Shown here: positions 1 through 5,097 of the stretch, in pieces | Position numbering within the stretch: the first letter of the stretch is position 1 | Layout: the number at the start of each line of letters is the position of its first letter | Assembly (NCBI GenBank): GCA_947379685.1 | Contig: CANCOG010000393.1 | Location: 1 to 5,097 of the forward strand | From: Flavipsychrobacter stenotrophus | Lineage (GTDB): Bacteria > Bacteroidota > Bacteroidia > Chitinophagales > Chitinophagaceae | Direction: 5' to 3' | DNA length: 5,097 nucleotides | Notes under the pieces: model-generated | Seen by the model: the letters and a program-made list of their open reading frames with translations, nothing else | What the model was told of the DNA's origin: nothing | Database searches by the model: none | Made by a program: the position numbers and the translations under genes

Positions 1-281
1 GCACTTATCATCAGCTACCCGACCTATACAAAGCCTGTTCGCCCATTGAGCATATAACCTCTGCCTGCGTGCCTACTCTTACGATACATGGTGTTATTGA
101 CCCACTGGTGGCTTATGGGCATAGCACACGACTGGAAGAAAAACTGGAACAGGCTGGCGTAAAACACTACCTGCTTTCTATGCCTTGGGCAACGCATGGC
201 TGCGACTATACGCTCAATGGCCCGGGCGGGCAATTGAGCACTTATGCAGTAGAGCAATTTGTGCAAATGGTGACGCAATGA
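1..281 (+). CDS. Alpha/beta-fold hydrolase, C-terminal part (5' end outside window)
   Basis: The reading frame is open from base 3 and gives 92 residues before TGA at 279-281, so this is the end of a longer gene. It resembles the C-terminal third of alpha/beta hydrolases of the esterase/lipase (BD-FAE or Abhydrolase_3-like) type. A beta-strand plus turn TLTIHGVIDPLV (visible residues 25-36) would carry the catalytic Asp (D33). About 32 residues later PWATHGCDY (61-69) would carry the catalytic His (H65). The motif NGPGGQLSTYAVEQF (72-86) follows and is typical of this subgroup's C-terminus. The nucleophile serine and oxyanion hole would lie upstream, outside the window. A GTG at 69-71 is not a plausible start because the homologous fold continues before it. 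Substrate and cellular location cannot be judged. It converges with recN. Confidence 0.8.
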   Translation, partial: TYHQLPDLYKACSPIEHITSACVPTLTIHGVIDPLVAYGHSTRLEEKLEQAGVKHYLLSMPWATHGCDYTLNGPGGQLSTYAVEQFVQMVTQ

Positions 282-335
282 CGCATGAGTAATCCAGAAC
301 TCCAAGTATCAGCAATTCTGAAAAGCCAACCAAAT

Positions 336-1994
336 TTACACTTCCACTAATTCTCTTGCATTGTTGATAGCCGCTTCGCTTGGTTGCTCGCCTCCTATCA
401 TCCGGGCAATTGCAAGAATGCGTTCGGGTGTCTCCAATGTTTTTACGCTGGTAGCAAGTTTGCCGGTTTTGTCGGCTTGCTTGAAGACGTAAAAATGCCG
501 GGAGCCCTTTGCCGCGACCTGTGGCTGATGGGTAATACAAATAACCTGGTGATACGCCGATAAGTCGCGCAGCAACACACCAACCTGGCGGGCCGCTTCA
601 CCGGAAATGCCTGTATCCACCTCGTCAAAAATAAGGGTAGGCATATGCAGCGCCTTGGCTGTAAGCGATTTCAGGCAAAGCATGATACGGCTCATTTCAC
701 CACCGGATGCGGCCTTCTGCAAACTGAGCATCTGACCGCTTTTGTTGGCATCCAGCAAAAACTGAACGCTATCAGTGCCGTGCAAGCCAGGCTGGATTGT
801 TTCTATCCTCGCTTCAAAACGGGCATTGGGCATGCCCACTAATACCAGCAACTCATTCATCTTCTGAACAAAGCCGGGTATGGTCTTCTTGCGTTTGACT
901 GAGAGTTTTCCGCCTTCATCCAACAGACCCTTGTAGAGCTCATCTTCCTCCTTTGCCAGGCGCTCTATGGCATTATTAATATCTTGGGTTGTCTTCAATT
1001 CTTCCTCCAGCCTGGCCTGCAACTCCAGTAATTCGTCGGTACTGTTTACGGAATGCTTTTTGAATAATTTGTACCCAATGTCTACCCTTTGCTGTAACTC
1101 GTCCATTACTTCCGGATCAATTGACACCTTGCCTTCCTCAACACTCAATTCATCGGCAATGTCCTTGAGCTCAGCCCATGCCGAAGTAAGCCGCTCCTGT
1201 AGTGGTTTCAGGGCTGGTACAATATCGGTGATGCCCTGTAGTTGCTGACCCATTCGTTTCAATTCGTTCACCATGGGTTGCTCCCCTTCGTCCAGAATAT
1301 TCCTGGCTGAACTGAGCACCTGTATAATACGCTCTGCATGACCCATTTGTTTCAATTGCAGCGACGCATGCTCTATTTCTCCGGGCTTGAATCCAGCTTG
1401 TACCAATTCATCGAGCAGATATTGCTTGTAGTCAGCTTCTTTCTGCCATTGCGCATGCTTTTCACGGTTATCATTGAGCAGACCTTTTACTTTTCGGTGT
1501 TTGTAAAACAAATCCCTGTACGCAAATGCCTGAGCCGATGTGCCACCAATGGCATCGATAGCTTCCATCTGAAAATAGTCTTCTTCCAGCGCCAGATGGC
1601 CAAATTGCTGATGAAGGTCCACTAACAAGGAAGTCAACCGATTCAGCACACCCAATGTTACCGGTGTATCATTCACAAACGCGCGGGACTTACCGTTTGC
1701 GGCAATTTCCCGGCGAATGATACACTGTTCCTCAAAATCGAGCTCATTGGCCGCCAATGCCTTTTTAAAGGACTCGTTATCTGTCACATCGAAATACCCC
1801 TCTACTACCGATTTCTCACTTTTATTAATGAGCACTGCGGTATCGGCACGCTCACCCAGGATAAGTGACAATGCACCCAGTATGATACTCTTACCTGCAC
1901 CGGTTTCCCCCGTAACAATATTCAGGTGGGCGTCCGGCTCAATGACCAGGTTATCTATGATAGCGTAATTTTTTATGACCAGCTTTTGCAGCAT
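336..1994 (-). CDS. recN: DNA repair protein RecN (SMC-like ATPase)
   Basis: This 552-residue protein has the length and full layout of RecN, a cytosolic SMC-family ATPase that acts early in recombinational repair of double-strand breaks. The N-terminal half-domain has the Walker A motif GETGAGKS (residues 29-36) after the family opening MLQKLVIKNYAIID. A central region of about residues 160-370 is rich in Glu, Lys, Gln and Leu and fits the short antiparallel coiled-coil arms. The C-terminal half-domain has the ABC signature SGGEMSR (430-436), Walker B TLIFDEVD (453-460) followed by TGISG, and the switch segment ITHQPQVAA (487-495). ATG at 1992-1994 is the natural start because the family begins a few residues before the first beta-strand. 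No Shine-Dalgarno is evident close to the start, as is common in Bacteroidota. I saw no CTGT-N8-ACAG LexA-type box upstream. All key motifs are intact. The gene diverges from the 99-codon gene and appears to be transcribed alone here. Confidence 0.97.
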   Translation of the reverse strand: MLQKLVIKNYAIIDNLVIEPDAHLNIVTGETGAGKSIILGALSLILGERADTAVLINKSEKSVVEGYFDVTDNESFKKALAANELDFEEQCIIRREIAANGKSRAFVNDTPVTLGVLNRLTSLLVDLHQQFGHLALEEDYFQMEAIDAIGGTSAQAFAYRDLFYKHRKVKGLLNDNREKHAQWQKEADYKQYLLDELVQAGFKPGEIEHASLQLKQMGHAERIIQVLSSARNILDEGEQPMVNELKRMGQQLQGITDIVPALKPLQERLTSAWAELKDIADELSVEEGKVSIDPEVMDELQQRVDIGYKLFKKHSVNSTDELLELQARLEEELKTTQDINNAIERLAKEEDELYKGLLDEGGKLSVKRKKTIPGFVQKMNELLVLVGMPNARFEARIETIQPGLHGTDSVQFLLDANKSGQMLSLQKAASGGEMSRIMLCLKSLTAKALHMPTLIFDEVDTGISGEAARQVGVLLRDLSAYHQVICITHQPQVAAKGSRHFYVFKQADKTGKLATSVKTLETPERILAIARMIGGEQPSEAAINNARELVEV

Positions 1995-2017
1995 TATTCT
2001 ATCGTTATTCGTTGTTG

Positions 2018-2036
2018 CTCTCCGGCATCCGGAGAG
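2018..2036 (-). promoter_or_regulatory. Perfect 8-bp inverted repeat in recN upstream region
   Basis: CTCTCCGG at 2018-2025 is followed by a 3-nt loop (CAT) and its exact complement CCGGAGAG at 2029-2036. The element ends 23 bp before the recN ATG, so it would fold in the recN 5' leader or act as a dyad operator. There is no T-run next to it on either strand that would make it a good terminator. The role is inference. Confidence 0.5.
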
Positions 2037-2050
2037 TAAATGTCCGGGTG

Positions 2051-2077
2051 TAAAATTAATGAACCAAACCGTAACAA
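2051..2077 (-). promoter_or_regulatory. Weak candidate recN promoter
   Basis: Read on the - strand, TAATTTTA (2051-2058) matches the Bacteroidota -7 consensus TAnnTTTG except at the last base. A TTG lies 16 bases upstream of it, slightly under the usual spacing. Transcription would begin about 50 bases before recN and include the 2018-2036 hairpin. This is a weak match in AT-rich DNA. Confidence 0.2.
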
Positions 2078-2084
2078 TCAGGGC

Positions 2085-2118
2085 TTGGCAGTATTAAAAA
2101 ATTAAATCAATATTTTTG
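2085..2118 (+). promoter_or_regulatory. Candidate Bacteroidota-type promoter for the membrane-protein/hldD pair
   Basis: TATTTTTG at 2111-2118 is an exact fit to the Bacteroidota -7 element TAnnTTTG. A TTG at 2085-2087 lies 23 bases upstream, at the far end of the known spacing for the -33 element. It would start a transcript near 2123 with a leader of roughly 155 bases before the ATG at 2281. The match is by eye only. Confidence 0.35.
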
Positions 2119-2138
2119 GATGCGCGGCATTGAGGGCA

Positions 2139-2194
2139 GGCCTTTACCTAACTTTTTTAGAAAAAACACAATGGAATAATTAAATATAAAGGCC
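2139..2194 (+). promoter_or_regulatory. 8-bp inverted repeat in the leader of the membrane-protein gene
   Basis: GGCCTTTA at 2139-2146 is exactly complementary to TAAAGGCC at 2187-2194, enclosing 40 bases. Those bases include T6 (2153-2158) close to A6 (2161-2166), which could form an inner A/U stem. If the 2111-2118 promoter is used, the whole element lies in the 5' leader, about 86 bases before the start codon. It matches no riboswitch class I know. Confidence 0.35.
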
Positions 2195-2229
2195 GCACAA
2201 TGGGCATTCCATAGTTTTTTTCACAATGG
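2167..2229 (+). repeat. Three direct copies of CACAATGG
   Basis: The 8-mer CACAATGG occurs at 2167-2174, 2196-2203 and 2222-2229, so the copies start 29 and 26 bases apart. The last one ends 51 bases before the ATG at 2281. The first copy runs into ATGGAAT (2171-2177), which has its exact complement ATTCCAT at 2206-2212, just after the second copy. This could be a cluster of protein-binding sites, but the function is unknown. Confidence 0.45.
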
Positions 2230-2253
2230 CATAGAAAAATGAAGGCAAATGGT

Positions 2254-2261
2254 TAATTTCG
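2254..2261 (+). promoter_or_regulatory. Possible proximal -7 element
   Basis: TAATTTCG differs from the TAnnTTTG consensus at one base and sits in the context TTAATTTCGCGCC, about 20 bases before the ATG at 2281. I see no clear TTG at the right distance upstream. It competes with 2111-2118 as the promoter of this transcript; the two would give very different leader lengths. Confidence 0.3.
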
Positions 2262-2280
2262 CGCCATATTAAGAAAACAT

Positions 2281-2580
2281 ATGTCGCACGAAACTCACAA
2301 TAACGCAAACTCAGAAATAGCCAAGAGCAAGGTAGCCTTTGTATCATCGTTCTGGTTGATTGTCATCCTGGTTGGCCTGTTCATAGCCGCACTGAATTTT
2401 ATTCCTGCTATGGCCGAAAAGGAAGGCAAGGGAGAAAAGAAGGAAGCTACAGAGGAAGTGCATGGTGAAAAGCCGGCAGCTGAAGGTGAAGCTAAGGAAG
2501 CGCCTAAAGCTGAAGCTGCTGCTCCCGCCCCTGCTGCCGAGGCACCAAAGGAAGCTCCAATAGAAGCAGAACATAAATAA
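2281..2580 (+). CDS. Small single-pass membrane protein with Ala/Glu/Lys/Pro-rich tail, unknown function
   Basis: I do not recognise this 99-residue protein as a named family. Residues 1-17 are polar, with histidines at 3 and 6 and lysines at 15 and 17. Residues 18-42 form one strongly hydrophobic segment (VAFVSSFWLIVILVGLFIAAL and onward), long enough to cross the membrane. Lysines before it and none directly after suggest the N-terminus is in the cytoplasm and the tail in the periplasm. No lipobox or signal-peptidase site is obvious, so it is probably an uncleaved anchor. Residues 45-99 are low complexity: 46 of 55 are Ala, Glu, Lys or Pro, with no Cys or aromatics, which suggests an extended, disordered or stalk-like tail. 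ATG at 2281 directly follows an A-rich stretch, with no Shine-Dalgarno. The stop lies 18 bp before hldD on the same strand, so the two are probably co-transcribed; whether they work together is unknown. Confidence 0.8.
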   Translation: MSHETHNNANSEIAKSKVAFVSSFWLIVILVGLFIAALNFIPAMAEKEGKGEKKEATEEVHGEKPAAEGEAKEAPKAEAAAPAPAAEAPKEAPIEAEHK

Positions 2581-2598
2581 GGTTTCACCTACCAACTA

Positions 2599-3579
2599 AT
2601 GCAGGAAAACGATGTTATTGTAGTTACCGGGGCAGCAGGCTTTATTGGCAGCTACCTGGTTGGTTATTTGAACAACCTGGGTTTTAACAACCTGGTGATT
2701 GTCGATGACTTCAGTATGGAACGTAAGTGGCCAAACCTTGCGGGTAAGAAGTATGTGCACAAAATAGACAGGGAGCAGTTCTTTTCCTGGCAAAAGGACA
2801 GCAATATTCAAATACAGGCCGTATTTCACCTCGGTGCCCGCACTGACACTACGGAAATGGATTATGCGGTGCATAAGAAATGGAACCTGGATTACAGTAA
2901 GCAAATTTGGGAGCTGTGTGTAAACGAGCACATTTCGCTTGTATATGCTTCGTCTGCGGCTACGTATGGCGGCGGCGAACATGGATACAGTGATTCTGCT
3001 GCTATTGCCCATCAATTGCATCCCCTTAACCCTTACGGTGTATCTAAGAATGAATTTGACCTTTGGGCGCTTGACCAGCCAGAATGTCCGCCATTTTGGG
3101 CAGGACTCAAATTCTTCAATGTTTACGGCCCCAATGAGTTCCATAAAGAACGAATGGCGTCGGTAATTTTTCATGCATTTAGGCAAATAAAACAAACAGG
3201 AGAGGTAAAGCTATTCCGATCTCACAATCCTGACTACAAGGATGGGGAGCAGATTCGTGATTTCATTTACGTCAAAGACGTCGCCAGCATCTGCACCTGG
3301 CTGATGCAACACCAGCCTGAAAACGGATTATACAATACCGGCACAGGCCACGCCCGTACTTTTAAAGATTTGGTTAGGGCAATATTTGCTACGCTTAACC
3401 TGCCAGAGCACATCAATTTTATTGATACCCCGCTTGACATACGTGACATGTACCAGTATTTTACCGAAGCTGATATGAGCAAATTGTTAGCCGCCGGATA
3501 TGACCAACCGTTCTATACACTGGAAGAAGGCGTTGGTGAATATGTGAGCAACTACCTGGTAGAGCAAAAGTATTTTTAA
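2599..3579 (+). CDS. hldD: ADP-L-glycero-D-manno-heptose 6-epimerase
   Basis: This 326-residue short-chain dehydrogenase/reductase matches HldD (also called RfaD or GmhD). HldD uses NADP to invert C6 of ADP-D-glycero-beta-D-manno-heptose and is the last step in making the heptose donor for the lipopolysaccharide inner core, in the cytosol. The dinucleotide-binding loop TGAAGFIG is at residues 10-17. The family motifs FHLGARTDTTEMD (76-88) and YASSAATYGG (116-125, with S119) follow. The catalytic Tyr/Lys pair is Y146 and K150 in NPYGVSK. FFNVYGPNEFHKERMASV (172-189) includes K183, equivalent to the second catalytic lysine (K178) described in the E. coli enzyme. QIRDFIYVKDV (218-228) and the C-terminal AAGYDQPFYTLEEGV (298-312) also match the family. 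The length is normal and all catalytic residues are present. The ATG lies 18 bp after the small membrane-protein gene, with no evident Shine-Dalgarno; no other heptose-pathway gene is in the window. Confidence 0.95.
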   Translation: MQENDVIVVTGAAGFIGSYLVGYLNNLGFNNLVIVDDFSMERKWPNLAGKKYVHKIDREQFFSWQKDSNIQIQAVFHLGARTDTTEMDYAVHKKWNLDYSKQIWELCVNEHISLVYASSAATYGGGEHGYSDSAAIAHQLHPLNPYGVSKNEFDLWALDQPECPPFWAGLKFFNVYGPNEFHKERMASVIFHAFRQIKQTGEVKLFRSHNPDYKDGEQIRDFIYVKDVASICTWLMQHQPENGLYNTGTGHARTFKDLVRAIFATLNLPEHINFIDTPLDIRDMYQYFTEADMSKLLAAGYDQPFYTLEEGVGEYVSNYLVEQKYF

Positions 3580-3635
3580 GAGGTCCTGCCTTTTATTATT
3601 TCAGGAATCGTACAAATTGGCATTTCAACATAATT

Positions 3636-3668
3636 GAAACGCCTGCAGTTCAAAACTGCAGGCGTTTC
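3636..3668. terminator. Bidirectional hairpin terminator between convergent genes
   Basis: A 15-base arm at 3636-3650 is perfectly complementary to 3654-3668, with a 3-base CAA loop. Each arm holds the palindrome CTGCAG. The arms begin and end in GAAA/TTTC, so each strand has a short U-run at the stem base, followed by CTCATTT on the + strand and AATTATG on the - strand. It lies 56 bases after hldD and 21 bases after the stop of the converging surface-protein gene, the expected place for a shared terminator. The U-tracts are short. Confidence 0.8.
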
Positions 3669-3689
3669 TCATTTGAGACTAAAAGCCGA

Positions 3690-5097
3690 CTATTGCTTAT
3701 TCAACTTCATTGTCTGTGTGTGTACATCATCTGTGTATTTAACAAGATAGATACCAGCTGCTAGCTGAGTGAGGTTCAGTTCTGCTTTGTCGGTGATCAT
3801 TTCTTTTCTCAGCAATACCTTGCCTGTAAGATCGGTGATCATCACTACACCGTTTTCAGCAGCACCGGTCACCATTACCAATAGTTTTTCTGTAGCCGGG
3901 TTGGGGTAAGCCTGAACGCCGAAAGCATTTCCATTAATGGTATTGATGCCCACATTTGTAGTACAGAAAGGAGTGGTGATCCACGATGAATAAACACCCA
4001 CATTACATTGGGTTCTTAAGTGCGCATAATAGCAGGTAACCTGGTTGAGCGAAGATACCACTTGCGTAGGGCCAGTTGAGAATGTACCAGAAGCTGGCGG
4101 AGTTGCCGAAACATCTACAGCGTATTCGTAGCCTATTGCTCCGGTAACTGCAGGCCAGTTAAGCGTTACACTGTTATCGAGAATTCCGGATATGGTCAGG
4201 GCTGTTGCCGGGTCACACAATGTAGTGGTAAATGGTATTGTTACCCAAGACGAGTAAACGCCACCGCCGCAATATACCTGTACGTGGGCATAATAATTGG
4301 TAGCTGGCAACAGCCCGGTAGCATTGTAGGTAGGCGCAGTCACAAAAGTTCCGCCACCACCCGGAGCACCGGCAAACGTATTAATGACAATGTTGTAGCC
4401 TCCTACGCACGCAGAGCCTGTCCAGGAGATCGTTGCACCCATTGACGAGATACTGGACGCTGTAAGTCCCGTTACCGTGTCACACGCCTGTGTTGTAAAT
4501 GGAACGGTGACCCAGGCCGAGCTATCCGCAAAACTGCATAAGTGGCGAATGTGCGCATAGTATGCAGTTCCCGGAGTTAGAGAAGTATAGGAAATTGTAT
4601 TCGAAAACGTATAAGAACCCGGCGTACCGACAACATAAGGTGTTGTATTTACAACGAACAGATAACCAGGGCCGCTCGCTGCTGCATCCCATGAAATAGT
4701 CACACTGGTATCGCAGATGTTGGAAAGAGTGAGCCCTGTAACCGTGTCACAGGTTTGGGTAGTAATAGCAATGGTAGTCCAGTTGGAGGACCCGCCGCTG
4801 CAATTATTCCTTACGTGAACATAATAAACAGTTGAACTGAGCAACCCGCCCACTGAGTCAATTGTAGACGTAGTAAACGTACCAGTTGCAGACGGGGCAC
4901 CAGGAGTAAGGTTAACCACGTAGAAGTACCCAATGCTGCCCGAGACTGGTGTAAATGAGAACCTCACACTGGTATCGGTTGAGGTGCCCGTAAGTCCTGT
5001 TACAGTATCGCAATAGCCTGTAGTAAACGCTATTGTAGACCAGTAAGAATATCCGCCACTACAGTCGTGGCTCACGTGCGCATAATAAGTGGTGCCG
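3690..5097 (-). CDS. Secreted FN3-repeat protein with T9SS type A sorting domain, C-terminal part
   Basis: The frame is open to the right edge, so the N-terminus and signal peptide are missing; 468 full codons are visible. A GTG at 5073-5075 lies inside a repeat and is not the start. Residues are counted from that GTG codon. The protein has the end of one fibronectin type III-like repeat, then four full repeats of 87-89 residues beginning at C22, C109, C198 and C287. Each opens CDTVTGLT or similar and contains SVTISW-like, GY..VVNTTP-like, YYAHVR..C and SSWVTIPFTT-like segments. After a short linker, about residues 385-461 form a T9SS type A sorting domain: AYPNPATEKLLV, VMITDLTGKVLLRKE, LAAGIYLVKY and terminal MKLNKQ. 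Such proteins cross the outer membrane through the Bacteroidota-specific type IX system, which removes this tail and releases or anchors them. No enzymatic domain is visible; it may be an adhesin or a hydrolase with its catalytic part upstream. Confidence 0.92.
   Translation of the reverse strand, partial: GTTYYAHVSHDCSGGYSYWSTIAFTTGYCDTVTGLTGTSTDTSVRFSFTPVSGSIGYFYVVNLTPGAPSATGTFTTSTIDSVGGLLSSTVYYVHVRNNCSGGSSNWTTIAITTQTCDTVTGLTLSNICDTSVTISWDAAASGPGYLFVVNTTPYVVGTPGSYTFSNTISYTSLTPGTAYYAHIRHLCSFADSSAWVTVPFTTQACDTVTGLTASSISSMGATISWTGSACVGGYNIVINTFAGAPGGGGTFVTAPTYNATGLLPATNYYAHVQVYCGGGVYSSWVTIPFTTTLCDPATALTISGILDNSVTLNWPAVTGAIGYEYAVDVSATPPASGTFSTGPTQVVSSLNQVTCYYAHLRTQCNVGVYSSWITTPFCTTNVGINTINGNAFGVQAYPNPATEKLLVMVTGAAENGVVMITDLTGKVLLRKEMITDKAELNLTQLAAGIYLVKYTDDVHTQTMKLNKQ
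3954..5097 (-). repeat. Tandem FN3-like coding repeats (4 complete, 1 partial)
   Basis: The units lie at 4752-5012, 4485-4751, 4218-4484 and 3954-4217, with a partial one at 5013-5097. They are clear at protein level and partly conserved in DNA. The 14-mer TCACACTGGTATCG occurs in two units at 4700-4713 and 4964-4977, in the same frame and 264 bases (88 codons) apart. ACCGTGTCACA is shared at two unit boundaries near 4475 and 4742. The divergence suggests old duplications. The array probably continues beyond the right edge. Confidence 0.88.

Larger units (their letters stand above)
1995..2280. other. Divergent intergenic region (recN / membrane-protein gene)
   Basis: This is 286 bp of AT-rich non-coding DNA between two genes transcribed away from each other, so it should hold both promoters. 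It contains a perfect hairpin sequence at 2018-2036, promoter-like elements, an 8-bp inverted repeat (2139-2146 with 2187-2194), and three copies of CACAATGG at 2167, 2196 and 2222. I found no convincing small gene in it. Confidence 0.85.

Noticed and set aside
69..281. A separate 70-codon gene starting at GTG 69
   Set aside because: The same frame is open to the window edge and the residues before the GTG fit the same hydrolase fold, so it is the end of a larger gene.
1338..1625. 95-codon + strand frame inside recN, and similar ones at 967-1248, 645-842 and 1717-1968
   Set aside because: All are antisense to intact recN, with no domain, promoter or start-site support.
2153..2166. T6-AG-A6 as an independent terminator
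   Set aside because: The two-base loop is too tight, the stem is only A/T, and it lies upstream of a gene on its own strand.
2167..2229. CRISPR-like array from the three CACAATGG copies
   Set aside because: The repeats are only 8 bp, too short for CRISPR repeats, and no cas gene is near.
2281..2580. TonB-like or lipoprotein identity for the 99-codon protein, suggested by its single TM and Pro/Glu/Lys-rich tail
   Set aside because: There is no TonB C-terminal domain after the tail and no lipobox cysteine; the protein contains no cysteine at all.
2295..2588. 97-codon open frame on the - strand, Ala/Ser-rich
   Set aside because: It is the antisense of the GC-rich Ala/Glu/Lys/Pro tail; its composition follows from the codons of the + strand gene, which has better context.
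2596..3195. 199-codon open frame on the - strand
   Set aside because: It lies wholly opposite hldD, which has all its family motifs. The antisense translation shows no recognisable domain.
3690..5075. A complete 461-codon gene starting at GTG 5075
   Set aside because: The codons upstream continue the YYAHV repeat motif to the edge, and there is no signal peptide at that GTG, so the gene is truncated by the window.

Overview
The window looks like part of a chromosome from the phylum Bacteroidota, probably near Chitinophagaceae; the family is a guess from overall protein style. Three things point there: a C-terminal type IX secretion (T9SS type A) sorting domain, -7-like elements of the TAnnTTTG type, and start codons with no clear Shine-Dalgarno sequence.

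Layout from left to right: (1) the last 92 codons of an alpha/beta-fold hydrolase on the + strand; (2) a complete recN on the - strand, converging on the hydrolase across 54 bp; (3) a 286-bp divergent intergenic region with candidate promoters for both sides, a perfect short hairpin in the recN leader, an 8-bp inverted repeat and three copies of an 8-mer in the other leader; (4) a + strand pair 18 bp apart, made of a 99-codon single-pass membrane protein of unknown function and hldD (ADP-heptose epimerase); (5) a 110-bp convergent gap with a 15-bp perfect stem that probably terminates transcription from both sides; (6) the C-terminal part of a large - strand secreted protein built of fibronectin type III-like repeats and ending in a T9SS sorting domain, cut by the right edge.

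The genes do not form one pathway. RecN is housekeeping double-strand-break repair. HldD makes ADP-L-glycero-D-manno-heptose for the lipopolysaccharide core, and the small membrane protein is probably co-transcribed with it. The last gene encodes a cell-surface or secreted repeat protein. I found no mobile element, CRISPR array, RNA gene or defence system. I saw no convincing new system; the points most worth checking are the unknown membrane protein, its long repeat-containing leader, and the cysteine pattern of the FN3-like array.
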